A stretch of DNA of 64,000 bases from Lucinisca nassula (GCA_963580285.1 OY757014.1:103046072-103110071); one strand, 5' to 3'; counted from the first letter of the stretch, positions 31,687 through 42,780 are shown. Made by a program: numbers and translations. The notes: a model not told the origin generated them from the letters alone.

Positions 31687-31934
31687 AAAGTAGAAGTAAA
31701 ACAAAGATCAGGAATCGATACAATTAACTTACTCCACTAATCAAAGACACCAAAGGGAAAGAAAGACAAACATGAAGCGACCAGACCATAATGGAAATCT
31801 AAACAAAGGAAGGCCGTAAGGACAGTTACTTGCCCACAAAAAGGCCATATGGCCATCCAACATAAAAAGACACAAGTGATACACACAGTAAGTAACACAC
31901 AACAGCAAAATCAAACCGCCACAGAAGAAGAGCC
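31687..31934 (-). repeat. Direct terminal repeat 2 of Penelope-like insertion
   Basis: Truncated copy of 30178-30520. Its right edge meets DIRS RT coding sequence at ~31935. Confidence 0.75.
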
Positions 31935-32400
31935 ATTCAACAAATGTTTTGTAGATAGAATTCATTTCCAGATGGAAACTTTGAGATCAGCTTTTAATGC
32001 AATGGCAAGGAATTGTTACTTTGCCACAGTAGACCTAAAAGATGCCTTTTATTCAATTAGAATCAGAACTAGTGACCGAAAATATTTCCGGTTCTACTGG
32101 CATGGGCAAACATTTCAGTTCATATCATTAATCATGGGCCTGAGTACTTCGCCAAGAGTGTTTACCAAGGTCTTCTACATTTTTGACGTATGGGGCACAT
32201 ATGGCATATGGGGCACAGCCTATATTGACGATTCTTGTTTGCAAGGGTAAACAGAGCAAGAGTGTGACCAAAATATTAGTGACACAGTGGATTTATTGGA
32301 TGGGCTAGGCTTTACAGTTCATGACAAAAATTCAGATTAAGTCCCAACTCCAGAAATCATATTTGCTGGATTTGTTTAAACTTCGTGCACATGACAGTGA
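31935..32400 (+). pseudogene. DIRS-type reverse transcriptase
   Basis: Continues pol from 29652. Motifs in one frame to 32250: FQMETLRSAFNAM, FATVDLKDAFYSI (first catalytic Asp), GLSTSPRVFTKVF and GTAYIDDSCLQG (YIDD). A TGA-free but shifted continuation carries DTVDLLDGLGFTVHD and then a stop near 32338. RT of the DIRS class as judged by the following RNase H and recombinase pieces. Confidence 0.8.
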
Positions 32401-33795
32401 GATTACCCAATGAGAAGAAAGATAATTTGAAAACAGTTTGTCTGGAAATGTCGAAGAGATCTCAGGTAACAATTAGATTTTGTTTTCAGATAAATAGGCA
32501 AATTATGCCCAGCCGAGGAACAAAGCACTGGAGAAAATCAAAGATGAACATTTGAAAATTAACGCCGGAAATTTTACGCACCTATAGTTTAATCAGTGAA
32601 ATGCCGTGTGTACATTCAGTGGTGGTCAGAAAACATACAGAACAGTAGGGTTTCAATCTTTATGCAGTTAGGATACCAATGTCCACATACTTTTATTTAT
32701 GGACAACACTACAAGTTGTGGTTATCTTAAAATTATGACGGCAAAAAGAGTGGTTTAAATTCTTTAGCGGTAGATATTTGGAACTGGTGCATCGGGAAAT
32801 GCAAACGTTTGAGTGCCAGTCATCTGGCTGGTGTTTCTAACACTGAGGCGGACGAATTCTCGCGCTAGATTAATCATGATTTGGAATGGGCTGGGGATGA
32901 AAACGTTTTCTAAAAAACTGTGGAACTACTCTTTTGGGGAACCCGATATTGATTTATTTGCATCCAGGCTGAACCATAAACTTGACAACTATGTTTCTTT
33001 TCAGCCAGACTATCCATGCATTCTCCATATCTTGGTCTGATCCGTTTGTATTTTCCGCCTTTCAGAACTCTGAATATGGTTTTTCTGAAAATTGAAGAGG
33101 ACGAGACGGAAGCTCTGGTGATATCCCCATTGTGAATAACTCATAATTGGTGGCCAAAGTTAGCACATCTAATTCTCGACCACCCGGTGAAGCTTCCGAC
33201 AGCCCAAATTATTTTCTATCTGCCCAACAATCCAACAAAAATACATCCTCTGAAAAAGCTGGTGCTGGAAGCTTTTCACTTATCAGGTAAACAATACAGA
33301 ACCGAGGAATTCAGGAAGAATCTGCCAAAATTATAATCAGTGTATGACGACAATCTACTAAGACAGTATGAATGCTACCTCAATAAGTGGTGAACTTTTC
33401 ATATGTTAGACAGATTGATCCACTTAACTCCTCCATTCATGTAATTATTGAGTTTCTATATATGCCGTATACATCTGGGACCAAGTATAGTGGGATTTGA
33501 ACAGCACGATCCGCCCTAAGTGGATTTTTCAGTCTCTATGTTCTTGGGGGTAGCATTGACATTGGAAATATATGTAGTGTTTTAGTGAAAAAAAATACAA
33601 GGGGGTGTTTAATAAACGGCCAGCTTTGCCAAGGTATGGATCAACATAAGATCCAGAAAGTACTTTCAGAAGGTTTAAGACAAACCAGTGAAAGATACGA
33701 CACAATTTCAAACTGCTGTGTTAAGTTAATAATGTTGATACATGAGTTGTGTATATACATGCACAGCGACAAAATGCAATGTAAATGCTAGATTG
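32401..33795 (+). pseudogene. DIRS RNase H to tyrosine recombinase, decayed
   Basis: Scattered frames: HLAGVSNTEADEFSR near 32820 (end of RNase H), GEPDIDLFASRLNHKLDNYV at 32935, HPLKKLVLEAFHLSG at 33245, then recombinase core-binding remnants (EFLYMPYTSGTKYSG, 33450) and KGVFNKRPALPRYG-like sequence near 33600. Many stops and frameshifts. The catalytic R-H-R-Y domain is cut off by the mariner at 33.8 kb. Confidence 0.7.
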
Positions 33796-33829
33796 ATATT
33801 GAATGAGAACTGGTCAATCAAAAAACAGC

Positions 33830-34830
33830 CTAACTTATTTCTGGGTGAGATCGATCTCTTCTTTTTGGATGTAATTGCCCTCTAGAATGATGCACTTCGA
33901 CCAACTCTGTTCCAGTGCCATCAGCCCAGAACTGAAGAAGCCAGGGTTCTTGTCTTTTCACCCACCCCTCAACTGCCGCCACGATTTCTTCGTTGGACCG
34001 GAAATGGCGTACATGGATATCCTTTTTCAAGTTTGGGAATAGTACATAGTCACTAGGAATAGGTGGAGTGCGGTATTGTCCCGTAACCATTTCTCTCAAT
34101 AGCATACATTCCAGTTTTGCAGTGTGGGCTCTTGCATTCTCCTGTTTTAGCAGAATCCCTTTGGAGAGTAAACCTCGGCGTTTTTCACGGATCGCAGTTT
34201 TCAGTCAGTCGAGCAAATTTGCATAATACGCACATGTTGTTGTACATTTCTTTGCTAGAAAGTCCAACAGAATAACGCCTTGTGCGTCCAAAAAAACTGT
34301 TGCCATCACCTTTCCAGCAGAGGATTGCGTTTTGAACTTCTTTAGCCTCGGAGACCCCGGCCCTACTCACTGCCGACTTTGAGTTTTATTCTTTGGCTCA
34401 TTATAATGGACCTAGATCTACAGTCACCAGACTCTTCCTTTGAACTAAACCGCTTCAACAATGCGCTGCATATCGATGCTCTGGTTGCCATTTGCTCGTC
34501 GCTGAGGGATTTTGGGCTCAACGGGCCGTTAGCTTGTGCATACCCAAGCGATCATGTAAAATTGTTGGAATGCTACCATGTGAAATGTGTAATGCATTCG
34601 CTATTTCTTCCACCTTAATTCGCCCATCAGAGTACACCAGATCCCTTCCTTTGTTACACATTTCTTCATCGGTGGCATCTGATGGGCGTTCAGACCTGAT
34701 ATCGTCTTCTAAAGACGTTCTATCGCGTTTGAATTCCCCAACCCAGAATTTGACTTGTGCATACATGTACCGAATTTCAGCACGGTACTCAACTTTTGAC
34801 TTGCTTTTCATCGCTAGCCATATTTGACGT
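33830..34830 (-). pseudogene. mariner transposase pseudogene
   Basis: Minus strand, ATG-like start near 34829 (MASDEK). The N-terminal helix-turn-helix part (QVKFWVGEFKRDRTSLEDD, SERPSDATDEEM, HISHGSIPTILHDRLGM) lies at 34811-34518. A gap and frameshifts follow; the middle (KVMATVFLDAQGVIL, LLDFLAKK) is at ~34330-34200, and the end (VLFPNLKKDIHVRHF, ending in ELVEVHHSRGQL) at 34105-33830. The DD(34)D catalytic region is partly lost. Clearly inactive. Confidence 0.88.
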
Positions 34831-34993
34831 TCAATATCTTATGATAAGGGTGGAATTTTCCTCTGATGTCTAAACCATGAATTGAAACAAGGCATGGAAA
34901 TCTTGGTTGTCTCGGTCAACTGCAAATGGGATAGGCTGGTTATTCATTGAATTACCCTCGTATATTTGGGAACAAACTGAACTTTTGCAAGAA

Positions 34994-35144
34994 CCAGGCA
35001 CATTACGTAATTGTGGCGTCACATCAACGTTGGTGCAACATCAAGACGTTAATACAACGTTATATCAACGTCGGTGCAACGACGTTGCACCGATTGTCGT
35101 TGCACCAATGTTGGTTTGACGTTGCCCTAGCGACGTGTGCCTGG
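34994..35144. mobile_element. Palindromic AACGTTG-rich MITE
   Basis: Ends CCAGGCACA / TGTGCCTGG are inverted repeats. The interior is made of CAACGTYGGTGCAACG units around the GCAACGACGTTGC centre. Confidence 0.75.
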
Positions 35145-35594
35145 TGGGATATGTTTTACTTCTTGGCTTGCATATGGAATGATGAAATTTGCAAGTTGGC
35201 AGTAACAGTCGTTTGGACCCAGCAACTCTAAAACCTCTATGGGGACCCATAGGGGTATTTATGGGGGATCAATCTGATAGATTGAACTAGAATTACCCAG
35301 TAAGTTGACGTTTGATCGAGATTTCATATACCTTAAATACCCTTAGGGTTCACCTACCCACCCAGTGCACCCGCCCGTAATCATTGAGTATGCGGTGTCT
35401 AAAGACATTAACTGCGCTCTAAAGAATGCTCTTTCAGCGGTCATAGGGCACGTACTGTATGTGAACTCTAAGGGTAGTTACGGTGTATGAAATCTCGATC
35501 AACTTCAACTTACTGGATAAGTCTCCTTTAATGTAGCAATTTTTCACGTTTAACAACTTTGAAATCCTGCAAACAAGGCAGCTCCACAGACGCT
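35145..35594. other. No gene seen
   Basis: Contains TGGGGACCCATAGGGG (~35240), also seen at 15568 and 26323, and nothing else recognised. Confidence 0.45.
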
Positions 35595-35684
35595 GCCCAG
35601 CAGGTACTCAACGTTGAACTAACGTTGAAACAACGTTGAAAACGTTGTTTCAACGTTAGTTCAACTTTTTGGGCCTGCAGGGTG
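35595..35684. mobile_element. Palindromic CAACGTT MITE
   Basis: GCCCAGCAGGTACTCAACG ... TTTTTGGGCCTGCAGGG; the centre AACGTTGAAAACGTTGTTTC is an inverted repeat. Confidence 0.7.
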
Positions 35685-35685
35685 A

Positions 35686-35935
35686 TGACTATCGCATTGG
35701 TTACCAGAAACCTAGTGGACAAGAGCGTTATCTCTTAATCATTACATGTAGGTCTCCCGGCGCTGTGGGTTCGAGCCTGGCTCGGGTCCCATATGAGACG
35801 CCAAATTCAGCAACGGAAAATCGTGCGGTTTTTCCTCGGGTTCTCCAGTTTTCGGCCACCTCTGAAAAACGATTGGCTCGATATAAGTGAAATAATCTTG
35901 AAAGGGTCGTAAAATCAAAAACATAAAAAAGAAAA
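35686..35935 (+). mobile_element. SINE family S2, diverged copy
   Basis: Box B GGGTTCGAGCC at ~35768, GAGACGCCAAATTCAGCAAC, GATTGGCTCGATATAAGTG, GGGTCGTAAAATC and an A-rich tail. The head (CCTAGTGGACAAGAGCG) is more diverged than in 20671 and 51166. Confidence 0.82.
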
Positions 35936-36088
35936 AAAAAACAGAAAAGGCTCAGGCGAGCCTGCGTATAAACGCAGTCTCGACAGAGTCTTTGCTGTTT
36001 GCAGACATGTAGGGGAGACAATTGTGTAAGAAGGATTTATTTCTCTTCCAATCTTTATATCGTACTTTACAAAATCATCCTCACTATT

Positions 36089-36328
36089 CATCACGGAAAA
36101 CACGCCTAAATAAGTTTTGCTCCTTAAACTCCACTTGGGGTTTATATTTCTACTCAAAAACATAGGTTGTGGATACTCGTTAGAACCGCCTCAACGAGGC
36201 GGTTCTAACGAGTTCCCACAATCTATTTTTCAGCACAAATTTGAAAAATATCCGAGTGTGTATCTGAAAGTTTTCAATTTTTTGTGGCAAAGTTTGCAAT
36301 TTATTTGAATAGGCGTGTTTTAATAATT
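36089..36328. mobile_element. Family P palindromic MITE
   Basis: CATCACGGAAAACACGCC start, GGCGTGTTTTAATAATT end; shortened left arm, intact GAACCGCCTCAACGAGGCGG centre. Confidence 0.88.
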
Positions 36329-36388
36329 AAAATATGAATAAGAGCAAGTAGAAATACTACGTGACTAAACTTTATCTTACATTTAAAG

Positions 36389-36690
36389 CCCCCACCCCAC
36401 CCCGACCATCGGAGCTTTGAGTAATAGATTGGGCTGCATGGTGCTTCAACGCAGACGGAAACTGACTGCACATGAGTACTGGTAAACCACCTAGCACGTC
36501 TAAGCCTGCTCAGTCCACGCGGTGTGAGTCGGACCGTCCATGCTGATAAGCCCTATTGGTTTCATTGGGAGACAGGACTTGGGATGTCTTTTCATCTCAG
36601 TACCGTGTAATATCCCACAAAATTGGAAACATCTCCAAAATGACCTAAATAGTGTTGACGGAGACGTTATACCTCAAATCAAACAAACAA
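36389..36690 (+). mobile_element. SINE family S3, full length, older
   Basis: CCCCGACCATCGGAGC head, S3 body with many substitutions, tail GTTGACGGAGACGTTATACC and CAAA repeats. Flanking ATCTTACA occurs on both sides as a short possible TSD. Confidence 0.85.
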
Positions 36691-36794
36691 ATCTTACACA
36701 TTAATGTCAGTCTTGCTGTGGGAGCAACAATTTAACAAATTGAATGCAATTAATGACCAGTTAGAGTTTTACTGTTCCTGTGCGTTCCTAAAGG

Positions 36795-36922
36795 CAAGGC
36801 TTGATATGTCATTTCATCTCAATGTCGGGTAACATTCCCCACAAAATTGGAAGCAACGTCTCCAAATTGACCTTAACGGTGTTGACGGGGACGTTAAACC
36901 TCAAATCAAACAAACAAAGGCA
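36795..36922 (+). mobile_element. SINE family S3, 3' half
   Basis: CTTGATATGTCATTTCATC through GTTGACGGGGACGTTAAACC and CAAACAAACAAAG; 5' truncated. Confidence 0.85.
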
Positions 36923-37034
36923 AAATATAAGTCGAACTTCAATGGCACCTTTGGGACCTCGAAAATCTGTTCGAGACTGGGGTAGTTCGAGCCACTGAGG
37001 AGGCATTACGAGATACTTTTAGACATCTTTTCGG

Positions 37035-37140
37035 TGTTCTATAATGAAAATGTATGCTGTATGTACTCATTAGACTCGCCTCATCGAGGCGATTCTAATG
37101 AGTACACACAGCATACATTTGCAAGATAAAAGACTAAAAC
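37035..37140. mobile_element. Family P-related hairpin, GATTC subtype
   Basis: GTATGCTGTATGTACTC, AGACTCGCCTCATCGAGGCG, GAGTACACACAGCATAC; an inverted-repeat variant related to 8040 and 39730. Confidence 0.7.
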
Positions 37141-37294
37141 CTCCTTAATTATCCCCCCCCCCTATTTCTTATGTAGAGGATTTCGCTAGAGACTCAAGAA
37201 TGGGTTCGACGCATCCATGGTAAACCAGCCACCTGTGTTCGAGCCATCGAAGGTCTACTATATGTCAGCAAAGAGTCGGACCGACGTCGATACA

Positions 37295-37599
37295 TTTGTT
37301 TGTTTGTTTGATTTGAGGTTTAACGTCCCCGTCAACACTGTAAAGGTCATTTTGGAGACGTTGCTTCCAATTTTGTGGGACTTTTACCCGACATTGAGAT
37401 GAAATGACATCTCAAGCCCTGTCGCCCAATGAAACCAATAGGGTTTATTAGCATGGGCGGTCCGCCTCGCACCGCGGTTCCTGGACAGGCTTAGATCCTC
37501 TAAGCGGTTTACCAGTACTAGTGTGCGGGCCGGATTCAGCTCTGCGTGGAAGCATCGTGCAGCCCATATATTTCTTCAAGCCCCTATGGGCGGGGGCGG
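37295..37599 (-). mobile_element. SINE family S3, full length with 14-bp TSD
   Basis: TSD CCGACGTCGATACA at 37281-37294 and 37600-37613. Very close to the copies at 18439 and 63005. Confidence 0.95.
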
Positions 37600-37905
37600 C
37601 CGACGTCGATACAATGTGACAACTTGATAATAGACCCATGTGTGGTAGGCTACGTCAAAATATATCTGATATAGACGATATTTTTTTGTTCCAGCTCATG
37701 AGAAAGCGGTACTTACCAGCAATGACCTTGGCAATTCTGCTCGCAGACAGAGAGAGTAAATCATGAGGAAGATTCGTGCAAGAAGTCAGGGGACCTAGCC
37801 ATATCAGTTACTAGATGCGCACGCCCGCTTGTAGCATATAAATCAGAGACTGTATACAATCCTTATTTGAATCATAGATTGGTTTAATCGTAGCCATAAA
37901 CCACG

Positions 37906-38135
37906 TTAACCCTTTTTGTACCAAATGGAATCTTCCTCCTTATTTATAGCAGGAGTCCATTTCAAAATTAAGGGGTGTTGGGTTGTGTTTTCTTTAAAAT
38001 TGATTTGGAAAATGGCTGAACTTTAAGCAAACAGTGGAGGCTCTGATCAGACGCCTCGTTCTGCGGCATCTGATCTGGGCCTGCAGTGTTTGCCCGGGTA
38101 CCCGTTTTGGGAGATAACCGTACAAAATGGGTTAA
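37906..38135. mobile_element. piggyBac-type MITE with TTAA duplication
   Basis: TTAA (37906-37909) CCCTTTTTGTACC ... GTACAAAATGGG TTAA (38132-38135). The interior AAGCAAACAGTGGAGGC / GCCTGCAGTGTTTGC matches 3721-3950 in inverted order. Confidence 0.88.
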
Positions 38136-38279
38136 TTCATCATTTAGACAGGCAGCCAGCTGCTTCCTGATTTGGGAGATTGGGGCTCTCAATTAAGAAA
38201 TATAATCTCAACCGGACCGCGTAAAACTGTGCTTCATACATCGGATAAACGCGACTGTCATGACGAGCCTGTGCTACTG

Positions 38280-38564
38280 ATCATGAAAACATGTCTATAT
38301 AATTTTGACCCCCTTGAACCACACTTTTATACAGTAAAACTGGGGTTTACAGGGGTAAACCTTATTTTTCTTATTTCTGCTCTAAAATATAGATTGTGGG
38401 TACCCGTTAGAACCGCCTCTATGAGGCGGTTCTAACGATCGCGAGTACCCACAATCTATATTTTGAGCAGAAATAAGAAAAATATCACCATTTTTCACCT
38501 TAAAATTTTAGTTTTTTCGGCAGTAGAGTTTACAATGTATTTGTATAGGCGTGTTTTCTTAATG
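38280..38564. mobile_element. Family P palindromic MITE, near-consensus
   Basis: ATCATGAAAACATGTC start, GGCGTGTTTTCTTAATG end; intact GAACCGCCTCTATGAGGCGG centre followed by a short GATCGCG insertion. One of the best preserved copies. Confidence 0.92.
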
Positions 38565-38764
38565 AGGCTAGTCAGGGTCTTTTCGTTTCGCGTTAATACA
38601 TTAAAACTTCATTGACTCTTAACACCGACGGCTCGTTTACCATGGCTGAGTCGAATTCGTACTTATGTCCCTAGAAATCTCACATAATTCCAGATATTAA
38701 CATTTTAGGAATGATTTTAGGAGACTTGTTTTCCTTGTTTCATCCTTATTTCATCTTGAAAATG

Positions 38765-39035
38765 TTTGAGTTAGATTGTGGGTTTAACGTCCCCTTCAAC
38801 GCTACATGTATATACATGTAGGTCATTTTGGAGACGTTGCTTCCAATTTTGCGGGACTTTTACCCGACATTTAGATAAATGATATATCATATATCAACCC
38901 TGCCGATAGGGTTCCTATGCATGGACGGTGCGACTCGCACCACTTAGGCAGGCTTATATCCTCTACGCAGATTTGTAGTCAGTTTCAGCTCTGCGTGGCA
39001 GCACCATCCAGCCCAATATTTCTCCAAGCCCCCAG
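38765..39035 (-). mobile_element. SINE family S3, diverged
   Basis: GGTTTAACGTCCCCTTCAAC to TCCAAGCCCCCAGCGGC, with ATGTATATACATGTAG inserted near the tail. Confidence 0.82.
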
Positions 39036-39119
39036 CGGCGGGGTCCTTTATGTGTAAGGTAACTTGACATTTCTTTCTACATACATTGCTCTTATTCATA
39101 TTTTCATTACAAAAGCTCG

Positions 39120-39418
39120 ACCCCCGCCCATAGGGGCTTGAAGAAATATATGGGCTGCATGATGCTTCCACGTAGAGCTGAATTCGGCCCGCACACTAGA
39201 ACTGGTAAACCGCTTTGAGAAGCTAAGCCTGTCCAGGAACGGCGGTGCGAGGCGGACCGTCCATGCTAATAAACCCTATTAGTTTCATTGGGCGACAGGG
39301 CTTGAGATGTCATTTCAACTCAATGTCGGGTAAAAGTCCCACAAAATTGGAAGCAACGTCTCCAAAATGACCTTTACAGTGTTAACGGTGGCGTTAAACC
39401 TCAAATCAAACAAACAAA
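39120..39418 (+). mobile_element. SINE family S3, full length with 16-bp TSD
   Basis: TSD TCATTACAAAAGCTCG at 39104-39119 and 39419-39434; head CCCCCGCCCATAGGGGC. Confidence 0.95.
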
Positions 39419-39446
39419 TCATTACAAAAGCTCGTCTGTGCAAATT

Positions 39447-39662
39447 ACAGTGGAATTCCGCTGTTAAGACCACCTAAAATTAAGACCGACTCTGCTTGAA
39501 AAGGCTTATTTACATTTACTAGATTGAAGTTATTCTGACTTGGTGTTTTTCTGCATACAGTGTCCTCTGGTGAGAGACCACCATTGGGTGTGTTCAAAAG
39601 TGGTCTTAAAATCACTTTTCAACAGTCCCAAAAGTGGTCTTAATATAGGAATTTTACTGTAA
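39447..39662. mobile_element. pogo/Tigger-like MITE
   Basis: Left TACAGTGGAATTCC and right GGAATTTTACTGTA are inverted repeats, with TA at both edges. Internal GTTAAGACCACC, GAGAGACCACC, GTTCAAAAGTGGTC. No transposase. Confidence 0.75.
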
Positions 39663-39794
39663 TTGAAAATCTTACCAAAAAAATATGAAAATTTTCAGTT
39701 AAACATTCTGCTGTTTCAAAACATAGATTGCGGGAAGTCGTTAGAATCCCTCGATGAGGCGATTTTAATGAGAACACACAGAATACCTTTATTT

Positions 39795-40075
39795 CAATAC
39801 GAAAACACGCCTATACAAAAACATTGTAAATTTTACTGCCAAAACGACGAAAATTTTAAGCTGAGAAGATGCGATATATTTCTTAAATCTGCTCAAAATA
39901 TAGATTGTGGGTACACGTTAGAACCGCCTCATTGAGGCGGTCCTAACGCGTACCCACAAAAATGAGGCGGTTCTAACAAGTACCCATAATCTATATTTTA
40001 GAACAGATATAAGCAAAAGAAAGGTTTGCACCTGTCAAAAGGGGGTCAACATTATGTATGCATGTTTTCATGATG
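39795..40075. mobile_element. Family P MITE
   Basis: CAATACGAAAACACGCC start, GCATGTTTTCATGATG end; the centre has an extra partial hairpin (AATGAGGCGGTTC repeated). A GATTC-type hairpin fragment precedes it at 39715-39785 and follows at 40095-40165. Confidence 0.85.
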
Positions 40076-40165
40076 TTATAGAAGGTCTAAAAACATTACT
40101 AGATTGCGGGAACTCGTTAGAATCGCCTCGATGAGACGACACTTATGAGAGCACACAGCATACCT

Positions 40166-40920
40166 TTATTCTTTATAGAAGGTCTAACAATACCCGCGAG
40201 GCCTCCTGAAATGGTTTTGTGAGACACAACGATTTATCACACCCTTGCGATAATACACCCGTGCGATATGGTAGCAGTACACAGTTTCCAGCCTGTGCAC
40301 ATGGGGAAATTTCTTCATAAGTAAGGGTATGGATCAAATTCAGTGTCTAAATACTGTATGGCAATTATGAAAACAATATCTTGAATTCAGTGTATTGTTT
40401 TTGTGTCATTGTGGAGAAATATGAATTAATTCATGGTCACATGACCTGAATATCAAGGGATGTAACTGAAAATACGAAACTACTGCTATACGAATTTATC
40501 GCTACACTTAAAATAGCTGTCTGACTTCATTTGGATATTGCTAAAACAGTAAACGGCTGGCAGGGGTCAATTTCTAGCCCCCTTTCATTTTTGGTAGGTG
40601 TACAATAGAGCTGAATGCTGACAATTGTCCTTGCAAATGCAGTGTGCTGCCAGGACTCCCTTGAAAACAGCAGAAAATAGTAAAAAAAAGCAGCATTTGT
40701 GGGTGGGGTAGGATTTGTTTACATAGCCACTACATTGGCTGTACAGTGTACAAGTTAAAGAAACCAGCTTAAAATTATTCTGTGGCAAGTCACAATGCAG
40801 AGATAACAAAAATGAGAAGGGTTGCAAAGTGTACTATTTGTTACGGCTCAAAAAACTTCGTCCGCTGCGCGTCCGAGTCTCGTCGACAGCTTGGAAAAGT
40901 GGTTTGCTAACTATAGTGCA
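40166..40920. other. No gene seen
   Basis: No ORF with protein-like features and no repeat recognised apart from family P scraps at its left edge. Confidence 0.5.
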
Positions 40921-40934
40921 TTTATTCCCATCTC

Positions 40935-41027
40935 CAAAATGGCTACTTTTCTGATGAAAATCTGTGATATTTTGTTTATTTATACAGCAAACATTGGTTG
41001 TGGGTGCTCGTTAGAACCGCCTCATTG
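40935..41027. mobile_element. Family P-related hairpin, left half
   Basis: CAAAATGGCTACTTTTCTGATG, TATTTATACAGCAAACATTG, GTGGGTGCTCGTTAGAACC, cut by an S3 fragment at 41030. Confidence 0.65.
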
Positions 41028-41029
41028 AT

Positions 41030-41105
41030 ATATAAAACCCTGCCAATAGTATTCATATGCATGGACGGTACGACTCGCACCACTTAGGCAGGCTTAGTAC
41101 ATCAA
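41030..41105 (-). mobile_element. SINE family S3 small fragment
   Basis: AAAACCCTGCCAATAG, CATGGACGGTACGACTCG, ACTTAGGCAGGCTTAG; related to the copy at 38765. Confidence 0.65.
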
Positions 41106-41321
41106 CCACAGTGCAGTTTATATTTTACTTTTGGTCCTTTGAGATCAGCGTGTATATTCTGAGAAATCAGAAATAAATTATTGGTTTAGACTCATATTCT
41201 AGACAGGCTTTTAATTATTTGGACCCCATTTTGATTTATATCAGTCTTTTCATTGACTGCCTATTCGAAATTTGCAAAATTGCAGTATGTTTCCTGTGGC
41301 TTTCTTTGCCGGATCATTACA

Positions 41322-41367
41322 GGGTCACTGATGAGGCTTTATTAGCCGAAACTACGTAGTATGACCC
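41322..41367 (+). ncRNA. Type I hammerhead self-cleaving ribozyme
   Basis: All conserved parts are present in order and pair. Stem I GGGTCA (41322-41327) with TGACCC (41362-41367), 6 perfect pairs. Core CTGATGA (41328-41334). Stem II GGCT (41335-41338) with AGCC (41344-41347), loop TTATT. GAA (41348-41350). Stem III ACT (41351-41353) with AGT (41358-41360), loop ACGT, extendable to ACTAC/GTAGT. Unpaired A41361 is the cleavage-site nucleotide, so cleavage is predicted between 41361 and 41362. Short stem III with an open stem I is the arrangement known from hammerheads of Penelope-like elements and small animal retrozymes. Flanking sequence 41110-41320 shares TTTATATTTT and TGGTCCTTTGAGATCA with the hammerhead region of arm B (26690-26730). 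Confidence 0.85.
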
Positions 41368-41685
41368 ATTTTCTTTCTTATGAATGTTTTCATTGCTCTT
41401 AAAGACACAATTTTCGATTACATCACATCCTAATGACCGTTTATTTAAGAATCCAGCATTGAGATAAAATACACTTGGGGTATTCAGGCTGTCATACAGG
41501 TAGGGGACCAAGAGAGGGTAATAAATTACCTAGGGATATGACTGACAAATGACATCTATTCATTTACACCTAAGTCCTTATTTTGATTTGCATGGAATAA
41601 ACAAAAGCACTTTTTCCAATTTTATATTTAGTAGCCATTATTTATAATCGTTACAGAAAATGCCAATTCAAATATATTGGTAAAT
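41368..41685. other. No gene seen
   Basis: Sequence after the ribozyme, probably the rest of its host element; a 64-codon antisense frame here has no recognisable motif. Confidence 0.45.
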
Positions 41686-41689
41686 TTTT

Positions 41690-42110
41690 TCCACCAAAAA
41701 TGATTTTTTTTTCAGATAAAATCCTGATAACTTTATTATTTCTTCTCTAAACATATATTGTAGGTACTCATTAGAACCACCTCCGCGAAGCAGTTAAGAC
41801 GAGTACCCACAATTTGTTTTTACAGTGTGACTGCTCGTTAGAACTGCTTCCATGAGGCTGTTCTAAAGAGGACACAATATATGTTTTTGAGGAAAAAGGA
41901 GCATCCCCTAAACCCCACTTTCTATAGAGAAAATGGGGGTTTAAGGGGGTATACATTATTTTCCTTATTTCTGCTCCAAGTCATAGGTTGCGGGTGCTCG
42001 TTAGAATCGTCTCATTGAGTCATAGGTTGTGGGTACTCATTTGAACCGTCTCAATGAGGCGGCTCTAACGAGCACCCACAACCTATGTTTGCAATATAAA
42101 TAAGAACAAT
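41690..42110. mobile_element. Cluster of family P-related hairpins
   Basis: At least three partial hairpins: 41720-41820 (AGAACCACCTCCGCGAAGC), 41821-41960 (AGAACTGCTTCCATGAGGC) and 41960-42110 (GTCTCAATGAGGCGGCTC with GAGCACCCACAACC). Confidence 0.7.
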
Positions 42111-42780
42111 AAATTTAATTGTGTTTGTTATTTTAGTTTTAAACTTGAAAAGGTGAAAAATAAAATCTTAAAAAAATTCTTCTTTTTTTCTCTCTTTTCT
42201 GATATGATTGTGTCTAAAACAAAGAACATCATATAGTTCCATCTTGACTGAAACTATAAAATGCTAATGTTTTAGATATTATATGATTTGTGTATCACAT
42301 ACTTTCAATCAAAATAAATAAATAAATAAAAAATAATTAAATATAAATGAAAAAAGGTAAATTGATTGATTAAATTTTGAGGTTAATCAATTCATTTACC
42401 TTGTTCGTTTACTTCTTTGTACTTTTGAGTAAAGGAAACAATGGATATCAGTGTTTTTCTTTACTTTTGTTTTTAAATAAAAAAGAAGTTATTTAAAACA
42501 ATATGTTGTTGGAAACAATCTCAGTAAATTATACTATCACTCAAGTACCCTTATTTAGCCCCCTATTAAACAAGAAATCTGCTCATAATCACCTCATAAT
42601 CACTTAGATAAGATAAGCCTTTGATGTGCCCTATGGTCCGAAGGAAATGTTTATTGGAGATCATTAGACAGGCCACCCCTTTTATATAAGGAAAAAAATG
42701 TGTCTTTAAAGGAACTTCATTTTTTATTTTTATTAGATCCTCTAAGCAGATTTGCAGCCAGTTTCAGCTCTGCGTGGAGC
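42111..42780. other. No gene seen
   Basis: AT-rich, with an ATAAATAAATA run at ~42313 and a short S3 scrap (GCAGCCAGTTTCAGCTCTGC) at ~42745. Confidence 0.5.
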
